Positions 20,195 through 34,062 of a stretch of DNA of 64,000 nucleotides are shown in pieces. Under the pieces are notes generated by a model, which did not search any database, had not been told where the DNA came from, and saw nothing but the letters and a program-made list of their open reading frames with translations. How positions within the stretch are numbered: position 1 is the first letter of the stretch; every line of letters begins with the position of its first letter. The stretch covers positions 38,504,501 through 38,568,500 of the forward strand of contig JAKSXM010000007.1 in the NCBI GenBank assembly GCA_022575985.1, read 5' to 3'. Both the position numbers and the translations under genes were made by a program. The DNA is from Anagrus nilaparvatae. Lineage: Eukaryota; Arthropoda; Insecta; Hymenoptera; Mymaridae.

Positions 20195-20540
20195 ATAATT
20201 ACTGTAAGGCTTGACGTGTCGTTATTTTATTATAGCCTACTTCCTTAGGTTACGCTAGTGTAAGGCTTGACGTGTTTTTTTAATATAGACTATACTTCCT
20301 TAGGTTACGCTACTGTAAGGCTTGGCGTGTCGTTATTTTATTATAGCCTACTTCCTTAGGTTACGTTACTGTAAGGCTTGACGTGTCGTTATTTTATTAT
20401 AGCCTACTTCCTTAAGTTACGTTACTGTAAGGCTTGACGTGTCGTTATTTTATTATAGCCTACTTCCTTAGGTTACGCTAGTGTAAGGCTTGACGTGTTT
20501 TTTTAATAAAGACTATACTTCCTTAGGTTACGCTACTGAT
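20195..20540. repeat. 56-bp satellite, inverted orientation
   Basis: About six units are the reverse complement of the 16.8-19.2 kb array (GGCTTGACGTGTCG, CTACTTCCTTAGGTTACG). Together they suggest an ancestral foldback whose arms ended in this satellite. Confidence 0.9.
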
Positions 20541-20866
20541 GAACGTCAAGGTACCCGCGCCGAGTTTCTACAGGTACCCGCGTACTATCGGGACTTGGAA
20601 AAATTTTTCGAAAAAATTTTTTTTTTCTTTTTTGAATATCAATACAATTTTTAACCCAAAATAACATACCCTACCCCATCCCCCGGGTTAATTCAAGTAC
20701 CCGCGAAACATGGGGACTTATAGAAAAATTTAAAAAAAAAATTTTTTTTTTTAATTTTAATGTTAATGTAATTATAAACCAAAAAAAATTCCTCATCAAC
20801 ACCCCCCAATCCCCCGGTTTCAATCTAGTACCCGCAAAATAACAGGACTTATAAGTATTACGGTAG
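20541..20866. repeat. degenerate ~128-bp tandem repeat
   Basis: Three diverged copies share GTACCCGC, then a GGACTTATAG/GGACTTGG word, an AT-rich run and a CCCCCGG word. The array abuts the 177-bp satellite. Confidence 0.65.
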
Positions 20867-23800
20867 ACGCGACAAGATACGATTTTTGACAATAAAACTA
20901 AGTTATAGGCTCCTGTTTCGTCAACTTAATGGTCTTGTCCATCAATCTCACAGGGATTTTTTATTTCCATATTAATCAATTAATAATTTTAAAAAAAATT
21001 TGGGCAAAAAAAATACTTGGAGGGGGTAAAAAAATGAAGGGCAACGCGACAAGATACGATTTTTGACCCTAAAAATAAGTTAATATCTCCTGTTTTGTCA
21101 ACTAAATGGTCTTGTCCATCATTCTAACAGGGATTTTTTATTTTCATATTCATCAATCATTAATTTAAAAAAAAATTTGGGGCAAAAAATTACTTGGAGG
21201 GGGTAAAAAAATGAAGGTCAACGCGACAAGATACGATTTTTGACCCTAAAAATAAGTTAATATCTCCTGTTTTGTCAACTAAATGGTCTTGTCCATCAAT
21301 CTAACAGGGATTTTTTATTTCCATATTCATCAATAATTAATTTTAAAAAAAATTTGGGCCAAAAAATTACTTGGAGGGGGTAAAAAAATGAAGGGCAACG
21401 CGACAAGATACGATTTTTGACCCTAAAAATAAGTTAATATCTCCTGTTTTGTCAACTAAATGGTCTTGTCCATCATTCTAACAGGGTTTTTTTATTTCCA
21501 TATTCATCAATCATTAATTTAAAAAAAAATTTGGGGCAAAAAATTACTTGGAGGGGGTAAAAAAATGAAGGTCAACGCGACAAGATACGATTTTTGACCC
21601 TAAAATAAGTTATTTTCTCCTGTTTCGTCAACTTAATGGTCTTGTCCATCAATCTCACAGGGATTTTTTATTTCCATATTAATCAATTAATGATTTTAAA
21701 AAAAATTTGGGCCAAAAAAGTACTTGGAGGGGGTAAAAAAATGAAGGGCAACGCGACAAGATACGATTTTTGACCCTAAAAATAAGTTAATATCTCCTGT
21801 TTTGTCAACTAAATGGTCTTGTCCATCATTCTAACAGGGTTTTTTTATTTCCATATTCATCAATCATTAATTTAAAAAAAAATTTGGGGCAAAAAATTAC
21901 TTGGAGGGGGTAAAAAAATGAAGGTCAACGCGACAAGATACGATTTTTGACCCTAAAATAAGTTACTTTCTCCTGTTTCGTCAACTTAATGGTCTGGTCC
22001 ATCAATCTCACAGGGATTTTTTATTTCCATATTAATCAATTAATAATTTAAAAAAAAATTTGGGCCAAAAAAATACTTGGAGGGGGTAAAAAAATGAAGG
22101 GCAACGCGACAAGATACGATTTTTGACCCTAAAAAAAAGTTAATATCTCCTGTTTTGTCAACTAAATGGTCTTGTCCATCATTCTAACAGGGATTTTTTA
22201 TTTCCATATTCATCAATCATTAATTTAAAAAAAAATTTGGGGCAAAAAATTACTTGGAGGGGGTAAAAAAATGAAGGTCAACGCGACAAGATACGATTTT
22301 TGACCCTAAAAATAAGTTAATATCTCCTGTTTTGTCAACTAAATGGTCTTGTCCATCAATCTAACAGGGATTTTTTATTTCCATATTCATCAATAATTAA
22401 TTTTAAAAAAAATTTGGGCCAAAAAATTACTTGGAGGGGGTAAAAAAATGAAGGGCAACGCGACAAGATACGATTTTTGACCCTAAAAATAAGTTAATAT
22501 CTCCTATTTTGTCAACTAAATGGTCTTGTCCATCATTCTAACAGGGTTTTTTTTATTTTCATATTCATCAATCATTAATTTAAAAAAAAATTTGGGGCAA
22601 AAAATTACTTGGAGGGGGTAAAAAAATGAAGGTCAACGCGACAAGATACGATTTTTGACCCTAAAATAAGTTACTTTCTCCTGTTTCGTCAACTTAATGG
22701 TCTTGTCCATCAATCTCACAGGGATTTTTTATTTCCATATTAATCAATTAATAATTTAAAAAAAAATTAGGGCCAAAAAAGTACTTGGAGGGGGTAAAAA
22801 AATGAAGGGCAACGCGACAAGATACGATTTTTGACCCTAAAAATAAGTTAATATCTCCTGTTTTGTCAACTAAATGGTCTTGTCCATCATTCTAACAGGG
22901 TTTTTTTATTTCCATATTCATCAATCATTAATTTAAAAAAAAATTTGGAGCAAAAAATTACTTGGAGGGGGTAAAAAAATGAAGGTCAACGCGACAAAAT
23001 ACGATTTTTGACCCTAAAATAAGTTACTTTCTCCTGTTTCGTCAACTTAATGGTCTGGTCCATCAATCTCACAGGGATTTTTTATTTCCATATTAATCAA
23101 TTAATAATTTAAAAAAAAATTTGGGTCAAAAAATTATTTGGAGGGGGTAAAAAAATGAAGGTCAACGCGACAAGATACGATTTTTGACCCCAAAATAAGT
23201 TAATTTCTCCTGTTTCGTCAACTTAATGGTCTTGTCCATCAATCTCACAGGGATTTTTTATTTCCATATTAATCAATTAATATTTTTAAAAAAAATTTGG
23301 GCCAAAAAAATACTTGGAGGGGGTAAAAAAATGAAGGTCAACGCGACAAGATACGATTAATAATTTAAAAAAAAATTTGGGCCAAAAAATTACTTGGACG
23401 GGGTAAAAAAATGAAGGGCAATGCGACAGTATACGATTTTTGACCCTAAAAATAAGTTAATATATCCTGTTTTGTCAACTAAATGGTCTTGTCCATCAAT
23501 CTAACAGGGATTTTTTATTTCCATATTCATCAATAATTAATTTTAAAAAAAATTTGGGCCAAAAAATTACTTGGAGGGGGTAAAAAAATGAGGGGCAACG
23601 CGACAAGATACGATTTTTGACCCTAAAAATAAGTTAATATCTCCTATTTTGTCAACTAAATGGTCTTGTCCATCATTCTAACAGGGTTTTTTTTATTTTC
23701 ATATTCATCAATCATTAATTTAAAAAAAAATTTGGGGCAAAAAATTACTTGGAGGGGGTAAAAAAATGAAGGTCAACGCGACAAGATACGATTTTTGACC

Positions 23801-26800
23801 CTAAAATAAGTTACTTTCTCCTGTTTCGTCAACTTAATGGTCTTGTCCATCAATCTCACAGGGATTTTTTATTTCCATATTAATCAATTAATAATTTAAA
23901 AAAAAATTAGGGCCAAAAAAGTACTTGGAGGGGGTAAAAAAATGAAGGGCAACGCGACAAGATACGATTTTTGACCCTAAAAATAAGTTAATATCTCCTG
24001 TTTTGTCAACTAAATGGTCTTGTCCATCATTCTAACAGGGTTTTTTTATTTCCATATTCATCAATCATTAATTTAAAAAAAAATTTGGGGCAAAAAATTA
24101 CTTGGAGGGGGTAAAAAAATGAAGGTCAACGCGACAAAATACGATTTTTGACCCTAAAATAAGTTACTTTCTCCTGTTTCGTCAACTTAATGGTCTGGTC
24201 CATCAATCTCACAGGGATTTTTTATTTCCATATTAATCAATTAATAATTTAAAAAAAAATTTGGGTCAAAAAATTATTTGGAGGGGGTAAAAAAATGAAG
24301 GTCAACGCGACAAGATACGATTTTTGACCCCAAAATAAGTTACTTTCTCCTGTTTCGTCAACTTAATGGTCTTGTCCATCAATCTCACAGGGATTTTTTA
24401 TTTCCATATTAATCAATTAATATTTTTAAAAAAAATTTGGGCCAAAAAAATACTTGGAGGGGGTAAAAAAATGAAGGTCAACGCGACAAGATACGATTAA
24501 TAATTTAAAAAAAAATTTGGGCCAAAAAATTACTTGGACGGGGTAAAAAAATGAAGGGCAATGCGACAGTATACGATTTTTGACCCTAAAAATAAGTTAA
24601 TATATCCTGTTTTGTCAACTAAACGGTCTTGTCCATCAATCTAACAGGGATTTTTTATTTCCATATTCATCAATCATTAATTTAAAAAAAAATTTGGGCC
24701 AAAAAATTACTTGGAGGGGGTAAAAATATGAAGGTCAACGCGACAAGATACGATTTTTGACCCCAAAATAAGTTACTTTCTCCTGTTTCGTCAACTTAAT
24801 GGTCTTGTCCATCAATCTCACAGGGATTTTTTATTTCCATATTAATCAATTAATAATTTTAAAAAAAATTTGGGCCAAAAAAGTACTTGGAGGGGGTAAA
24901 AAAATGAAGGGCAACGCGACAAGATACGATTTTTGACCCTAAAAATAAGTTAATATCTCCTGTTTTGTCAACTAAATGGTCTTGTCCATCATTCTAACAG
25001 GGTTTTTTTATTTCCATATTCATCAATCATTAATTTAAAAAAAAATTTGGGGCAAAAAATTACTTGGAGGGGGTAAAAAAATGAAGGTCAACGCGACAAG
25101 ATACGATTTTTGACCCTAAAATAAGTTACTTTCTCCTGTTTCGTCAACTTAATGGTCTGGTCCATCAATCTCACAGGGATTTTTTATTTCCATATTAATC
25201 AATTAATAATTTTAAAAAAAATTTGGGCCAAAAAAATACTTGGAGGGGGTAAAAAAATGAAGGGCAACGCGACAAGATACGATTTTTGACCCTAAAAAAA
25301 AGTTAATATCTCCTGTTTTGTCAACTAAATGGTCTTGTCCATCATTCTAACAGGGATTTTTTATTTCCATATTCATCAATCATTAATTTAAAAAAAAATT
25401 TGGGGCAAAAAATTACTTGGAGGGGGTAAAAAAATGAAGGTCAACGCGACAAGATACGATTTTTGACCCTAAAAATAAGTTAATATCTCCTGTTTTGTCA
25501 ACTAAATGGTCTTGTCCATCAATCTAACAGGGATTTTTTATTTCCATATTCATCAATAATTAATTTTAAAAAAAATTTGGGCCAAAAAATTACTTGGAGG
25601 GGGTAAAAAAATGAAGGGCAACGCGACAAGATACGATTTTTGACCCTAAAAATAAGTTAATATCTCCTATTTTGTCAACTAAATGGTCTTGTCCATCATT
25701 CTAACAGGGTTTTTTTTATTTTCATATTCATCAATCATTAATTTAAAAAAAAATTTGGGGCAAAAAATTACTTGGAGGGGGTAAAAAAATGAAGGTCAAC
25801 GCGACAAGATACGATTTTTGACCCTAAAATAAGTTACTTTCTCCTGTTTCGTCAACTTAATGGTCTTGTCCATCAATCTCACAGGGATTTTTTATTTCCA
25901 TATTAATCAATTAATAATTTAAAAAAAAATTAGGGCCAAAAAAGTACTTGGAGGGGGTAAAAAAATGAAGGGCAACGCGACAAGATACGATTTTTGACCC
26001 TAAAAATAAGTTAATATCTCCTGTTTTGTCAACTAAATGGTCTTGTCCATCATTCTAACAGGGTTTTTTTATTTCCATATTCATCAATCATTAATTTAAA
26101 AAAAAATTTGGGGCAAAAAATTACTTGGAGGGGGTAAAAAAATGAAGGTCAACGCGACAAAATACGATTTTTGACCCTAAAATAAGTTACTTTCTCCTGT
26201 TTCGTCAACTTAATGGTCTGGTCCATCAATCTCACAGGGATTTTTTATTTCCATATTAATCAATTAATAATTTAAAAAAAAATTTGGGTCAAAAAATTAT
26301 TTGGAGGGGGTAAAAAAATGAAGGTCAACGCGACAAGATACGATTTTTGACCCCAAAATAAGTTACTTTCTCCTGTTTCGTCAACTTAATGGTCTTGTCC
26401 ATCAATCTCACAGGGATTTTTTATTTCCATATTAATCAATTAATATTTTTAAAAAAAATTTGGGCCAAAAAAATACTTGGAGGGGGTAAAAAAATGAAGG
26501 TCAACGCGACAAGATACGATTAATAATTTAAAAAAAAATTTGGGCCAAAAAATTACTTGGACGGGGTAAAAAAATGAAGGGCAATGCGACAGTATACGAT
26601 TTTTGACCCTAAAAATAAGTTAATATATCCTGTTTTGTCAACTAAATGGTCTTGTCCATCAATCTAACAGGGATTTTTTATTTCCATATTCATCAATAAT
26701 TAATTTTAAAAAAAATTTGGGCCAAAAAATTACTTGGAGGGGGTAAAAAAATGAAGGGCAACGCGACAAGATACGATTTTTGACCCTAAAAATAAGTTAA

Positions 26801-29800
26801 TATCTCCTATTTTGTCAACTAAATGGTCTTGTCCATCATTCTAACAGGGTTTTTTTTATTTTCATATTCATCAATCATTAATTTAAAAAAAAATTTGGGG
26901 CAAAAAATTACTTGGAGGGGGTAAAAAAATGAAGGTCAACGCGACAAGATACGATTTTTGACCCTAAAATAAGTTACTTTCTCCTGTTTCGTCAACTTAA
27001 TGGTCTTGTCCATCAATCTCACAGGGATTTTTTATTTCCATATTAATCAATTAATAATTTAAAAAAAAATTAGGGCCAAAAAAGTACTTGGAGGGGGTAA
27101 AAAAATGAAGGGCAACGCGACAAGATACGATTTTTGACCCTAAAAATAAGTTAATATCTCCTGTTTTGTCAACTAAATGGTCTTGTCCATCATTCTAACA
27201 GGGTTTTTTTATTTCCATATTCATCAATCATTAATTTAAAAAAAAATTTGGGGCAAAAAATTACTTGGAGGGGGTAAAAAAATGAAGGTCAACGCGACAA
27301 AATACGATTTTTGACCCTAAAATAAGTTACTTTCTCCTGTTTCGTCAACTTAATGGTCTGGTCCATCAATCTCACAGGGATTTTTTATTTCCATATTAAT
27401 CAATTAATAATTTAAAAAAAAATTTGGGTCAAAAAATTATTTGGAGGGGGTAAAAAAATGAAGGTCAACGCGACAAGATACGATTTTTGACCCCAAAATA
27501 AGTTACTTTCTCCTGTTTCGTCAACTTAATGGTCTTGTCCATCAATCTCACAGGGATTTTTTATTTCCATATTAATCAATTAATATTTTTAAAAAAAATT
27601 TGGGCCAAAAAAATACTTGGAGGGGGTAAAAAAATGAAGGTCAACGCGACAAGATACGATTAATAATTTAAAAAAAAATTTGGGCCAAAAAATTACTTGG
27701 ACGGGGTAAAAAAATGAAGGGCAATGCGACAGTATACGATTTTTGACCCTAAAAATAAGTTAATATATCCTGTTTTGTCAACTAAACGGTCTTGTCCATC
27801 AATCTAACAGGGATTTTTTATTTCCATATTCATCAATCATTAATTTAAAAAAAAATTTGGGCCAAAAAATTACTTGGAGGGGGTAAAAATATGAAGGTCA
27901 ACGCGACAAGATACGATTTTTGACCCCAAAATAAGTTACTTTCTCCTGTTTCGTCAACTTAATGGTCTTGTCCATCAATCTCACAGGGATTTTTTATTTC
28001 CATATTAATCAATTAATAATTTTAAAAAAAATTTGGGCCAAAAAAGTACTTGGAGGGGGTAAAAAAATGAAGGGCAACGCGACAAGATACGATTTTTGAC
28101 CCTAAAAATAAGTTAATATCTCCTGTTTTGTCAACTAAATGGTCTTGTCCATCATTCTAACAGGGTTTTTTTATTTCCATATTCATCAATCATTAATTTA
28201 AAAAAAAATTTGGGGCAAAAAATTACTTGGAGGGGGTAAAAAAATGAAGGTCAACGCGACAAGATACGATTTTTGACCCTAAAATAAGTTACTTTCTCCT
28301 GTTTCGTCAACTTAATGGTCTGGTCCATCAATCTCACAGGGATTTTTTATTTCCATATTAATCAATTAATAATTAAAAAAAAAATTTGGGCCAAAAAATT
28401 ACTTGGAGGGGGTAAAAAAATGAAGGGCAACGCGACAAGATACGATTTTTGACCCTAAAAATAAGTTAATATCTCCTGTTTTGTCAACTAAATGGTCTTG
28501 TCCATCATTCTAACAGGGATTTTTTATTTCCATATTCATCAATCATTAATTTAAAAAAAATTTGGGCCAAAAAATTACTTGGAGGGGGTAAAAAAATGAA
28601 GGGCAACGCGACAAGATACGATTTTTGACCCTAAAAATAAGTTAATATCTCCTGTTTTGTCAACTAAATGGTCTTGTCCATCATTCTAACAGGGTTTTTT
28701 TATTTCCATATTCATCAATCATTAATTTAAAAAAAAATTTGGGGCAAAAAATTACTTGGAGGGGGTAAAAAAATGAAGGTCAACGCGACAAGATACGATT
28801 TTTGACCCTAAAATAAGTTACTTTCTCCTGTTTCGTCAACTTAATGGTCTTGTCCATCAATCTCACAGGGATTTTTTATTTCCATATTAATCAATTGATA
28901 ATTTAAAAAAAAATTTGGGCCAAAAAAGTACTTGGAGGGGGTAAAAAAATGAAGGGCAACGCGACAAGATACGATTTTTGACCCTAAAAATAAGTTAATA
29001 TCTCCTGTTTTGTCAACTAAATGGTCTTGTCCATCATTCTAACAGGGTTTTTTTATTTCCATATTCATCAATCATTAATTTAAAAAAAAATTTGGGGCAA
29101 AAAATTACTTGGAGGGGGTAAAAAAATGAAGGTCAACGCGACAAGATACGATTTTTGACCCTAAAATAAGTTACTTTCTCCTGTTTCGTCAACTTAATGG
29201 TCTGGTCCATCAATCTCACAGGGATTTTTTATTTCCATATTAATCAATTAATAATTTTAAAAAAAATTTGGGCCAAAAAAATACTTGGAGGGGGTAAAAA
29301 AATGAAGGTCAACGCGACTAGATACGATTTTTGACCCCAAAATAAGTTACTTTCTCCTGTTTCGTCAACTTAATGGTCTTGTCCATCAATCTCACAGGGA
29401 TTTTTTATTTCCATATTAATCAATTAATATTTTTAAAAAAAATTTGGGCCAAAAAAATACTTGGAGGGGGTAAAAAAATGAAGGTCAACGCGACAAGATA
29501 CGATTAATAATTTAAAAAAAAATTTGGGCCAAAAAATTACTTGGACGGGGTAAAAAAATGAAGGGCAATGCGACAGTATACGATTTTTGACCCTAAAAAT
29601 AAGTTAATATATCCTGTTTTGTCAACTAAACGGTCTTGTCCATCAATCTAACAGGGATTTTTTATTTCCATATTCATCAATCATTAATTTAAAAAAAAAT
29701 TTGGGCCAAAAAATTACTTGGAGGGGGTAAAAATATGAAGGTCAACGCGACAAGATACGATTTTTGACCCCAAAATAAGTTACTTTCTCCTGTTTCGTCA

Positions 29801-32800
29801 ACTTAATGGTCTTGTCCATCAATCTCACAGGGATTTTTTATTTCCATATTAATCAATTAATAATTTTAAAAAAAATTTGGGCCAAAAAAGTACTTGGAGG
29901 GGGTAAAAAAATGAAGGGCAACGCGACAAGATACGATTTTTGACCCTAAAAATAAGTTAATATCTCCTGTTTTGTCAACTAAATGGTCTTGTCCATCATT
30001 CTAACAGGGTTTTTTTATTTCCATATTCATCAATCATTAATTTAAAAAAAAATTTGGGGCAAAAAATTACTTGGAGGGGGTAAAAAAATGAAGGTCAACG
30101 CGACAAGATACGATTTTTGACCCTAAAATAAGTTACTTTCTCCTGTTTCGTCAACTTAATGGTCTGGTCCATCAATCTCACAGGGATTTTTTATTTCCAT
30201 ATTAATCAATTAATAATTAAAAAAAAAATTTGGGCCAAAAAATTACTTGGAGGGGGTAAAAAAATGAAGGGCAACGCGACAAGATACGATTTTTGACCCT
30301 AAAAATAAGTTAATATCTCCTGTTTTGTCAACTAAATGGTCTTGTCCATCATTCTAACAGGGATTTTTTATTTCCATATTCATCAATCATTAATTTAAAA
30401 AAAATTTGGGCCAAAAAATTACTTGGAGGGGGTAAAAAAATGAAGGGCAACGCGACAAGATACGATTTTTGACCCTAAAAATAAGTTAATATCTCCTGTT
30501 TTGTCAACTAAATGGTCTTGTCCATCATTCTAACAGGGTTTTTTTATTTCCATATTCATCAATCATTAATTTAAAAAAAAATTTGGGGCAAAAAATTACT
30601 TGGAGGGGGTAAAAAAATGAAGGTCAACGCGACAAGATACGATTTTTGACCCTAAAATAAGTTACTTTCTCCTGTTTCGTCAACTTAATGGTCTTGTCCA
30701 TCAATCTCACAGGGATTTTTTATTTCCATATTAATCAATTGATAATTTAAAAAAAAATTTGGGCCAAAAAAGTACTTGGAGGGGGTAAAAAAATGAAGGG
30801 CAACGCGACAAGATACGATTTTTGACCCTAAAAATAAGTTAATATCTCCTGTTTTGTCAACTAAATGGTCTTGTCCATCATTCTAACAGGGTTTTTTTAT
30901 TTCCATATTCATCAATCATTAATTTAAAAAAAAATTTGGGCCAAAAAAGTACTTGGAGGGGGTAAAAAAATGAAGGTCAACGCGACAAGATACGATTTTT
31001 GACCCCAAAATAAGTTACTTTCTCCTGTTTCGTCAACTTAATGGTCTTGTCCATCAATCTCACAGGGATTTTTTATTTCCATATTAATCAATTAATATTT
31101 TTAAAAAAAATTTGGGCCAAAAAAATACTTGGAGGGGGTAAAAAAATGAAGGTCAACGCGACAAGATACGATTAATAATTTAAAAAAAAATTTGGGCCAA
31201 AAAATTACTTGGACGGGGTAAAAAAATGAAGGGCAATGCGACAGTATACGATTTTTGACCCTAAAAATAAGGTAATATATCCTGTTTTGTCTACTAAACG
31301 GTCTTGTCCATCAATCTAACAGGGATTTTTTATTTCCATATTCATCGATCATTAATTTAAAAAAAAATTTGGGCCAAAAAATTACTTGGAGGGGGTAAAA
31401 ATATGAAGGTCAACGCGACAAGATACGATTTTTGACCCCAAAATAAGTTACTTTCTCCTGTTTCGTCAACTTAATGGTCTTGTCCATCAATCTCACAGGG
31501 ATTTTTTATTTCCATATTAATCAATTAATAATTTTAAAAAAAATTTGGGCCAAAAAAGTACTTGGAGGGGGTAAAAAAATGAAGGGCAACGCGACAAGAT
31601 ACGATTTTTGACCCTAAAAATAAGTTAATATCTCCTGTTTTGTCAACTAAATGGTCTTGTCCATCATTCTAACAGGGTTTTTTTATTTCCATATTCATCA
31701 ATCATTAATTTAAAAAAAAATTTGGGGCAAAAAATTACTTGGAGGGGGTAAAAAAATGAAGGTCAACGCGACAAGATACGATTTTTGACCCTAAAATAAG
31801 TTACTTTCTCCTGTTTCGTCAACTTAATGGTCTTGTCCATCAATCTCACAGGGATTTTTTATTTCCATATTAATCAATTAATATTTTTAAAAAAAATTTG
31901 GGCCAAAAAAATACTTGGAGGGGGTAAAAAAATGAAGGTCAACGCGACAAGATACGATTAATAATTTAAAAAAAAATTTGGGCCAAAAAATTACTTGGAC
32001 GGGGTAAAAAAATGAAGGGCAATGCGACAGTATACGATTTTTGACCCTAAAAATAAGTTAATATATCCTGTTTTGTCAACTAAACGGTCTTGTCCATCAA
32101 TCTAACAGGGATTTTTTATTTCCATATTCATCAATCATTAATTTAAAAAAAAATTTGGGGCAAAAAATTACTTGGAGGGGGTAAAAATATGAAGGTCAAC
32201 GCGACAAGATACGATTTTTGACCCCAAAATAAGTTACTTTCTCCTGTTTCGTCAACTTAATGGTCTTGTCCATCAATCTCACAGGGATTTTTTATTTCCA
32301 TATTAATCAATTAATAATTTTAAAAAAAATTTGGGCCAAAAAAGTACTTGGAGGGGGTAAAAAAATGAAGGGCAACGCGACAAGATACGATTTTTGACCC
32401 TAAAAATAAGTTAATATCTCCTGTTTTGTCAACTAAATGGTCTTGTCCATCATTCTAACAGGGTTTTTTTATTTCCATATTCATCAATCATTAATTTAAA
32501 AAAAAATTTGGGGCAAAAAATTACTTGGAGGGGGTAAAAAAATGAAGGTCAACGCGACAAGATACGATTTTTGACCCTAAAATAAGTTACTTTCTCCTGT
32601 TTTGTCAACTTAATGGTCTGGTCCATCAATCTCACAGGGATTTTTTATTTCCATATTAATCAATTAATAATTTAAAAAAAAATTTGGGCCAAAAAATTAC
32701 TTGGAGGGGGTAAAAAAATGAAGGGCAACGCGACAAGATACGATTTTTGACCCTAAAAATAAGTTAATATCTCCTGTTTTGTCAACTAAATGGTCTTGTC

Positions 32801-34062
32801 CATCATTCTAACAGGGATTTTTTATTTCCATATTCATCAATCATTAATCTAAAAAAAAATTTGGGGCAAAAAATTACTTGGAGGTGGTAAAAAAATGAAG
32901 GTCAACGCGACAAGATACGATTTTTGACCCTAAAAATAAGTTAATATCTCCTGTTTTGTCAACTAAATGGTCTTGTCCATCAATCTAACAGGGATTTTTT
33001 ATTTCCATATTCATCAATAATTAATTTTAAAAAAAATTTGGGCCAAAAAATTACTTGGAGGGGGTAAAAAAATGAAGGGCAACGCGACAAGATACGATTT
33101 TTGACCCTAAAAATAAGTTAATATCTCCTGTTTTGTCAACTAAATGGTCTTGTCCATCATTCTAACAGGGTTTTTTTATTTCCATATTCATCAATCATTA
33201 ATTTAAAAAAAAATTTGGGGCAAAAAATTACTTGGAGGGGGTAAAAAAATGAAGGTCAACGCGACAAGATACGATTTTTGACCCTAAAATAAGTTACTTT
33301 CTCCTGTTTCGTCAACTTAATGGTCTTGTCCATCAATCTCACAGGGATTTTTTATTTCCATATTAATCAATTGATAATTTAAAAAAAAATTTGGGCCAAA
33401 AAAGTACTTGGAGGGGGTAAAAAAATGAAGGGCAACGTGACAAGATACGATTTTTGACCCTAAAAATAAGTTAATATCTCCTGTTTTGTAAACTATATGG
33501 TCTTGTCCATCATTCTAACAGGGTTTTTTTATTTTCATATTCATCAATCATTAATTTAAAAAAAAATTTGGGGCAAAAAATTATTTGGAGGGGGTAAATA
33601 AATGAAGGTCAACGCGACAAGATACGATTTTTGACCCTAATATAAGTTACTTTCTCCTGTTTCGTCAACTTAATGGTCTTGTCCATCAATCTCACAGGGA
33701 TTTTTTATTTCCATATTAATCAATTAATAATTTTAAAAAAAATTTGGGCCAAAAAAATACTTGGAGGGGGTAAAAAAATGAAGGGCAACGCGACAGTATA
33801 CGATTTTTGACCCTAAAAATAAGTTAATATATCCTGTTTTGTCAACTAAATGGTCTTGTCCATCAATCTAACAGGGATTCTTTATTTCCATATTCATCAA
33901 TCATTAATTTAAAAAAAAATTTGGGCCAAAAAATTACTTGGAGGGGGTAAAAATATGAAGGTCAACGCGACAAGATACGATTTTTGACCCCAAAATAAGT
34001 TACTTTCTCCTGTTTCGTCAACTTAATGGTCTTGTCCATCAATCTCACAGGGATTTTTTATT
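20867..34062. repeat. 177-bp satellite array, ~75 copies, with higher-order repeats
   Basis: ACGCGACAAGATACG recurs at 20867, 21044, 21221, 21398 and 21575, a spacing of 177. Two monomer types alternate (GGGCAACGCGAC/TTTTGTCAACTAAA and GGTCAACGCGAC/TTTCGTCAACTTAA). Seven shortened monomers marked by GATACGATTAATAATTT lie at about 23350, 24490, 26513, 27653, 29497, 31165 and 31951. Their spacings (1140, 2023, 1140...) show a 3163-bp higher-order unit. The array ends mid-monomer at the right arm. It contains no ORF. Confidence 0.95.

Noticed and set aside
20867..34062. Centromere
   Set aside because: Monomer length fits, but a 13-kb array enclosed by transposon arms, with no CENP-B-like box that I could see, does not support the claim.
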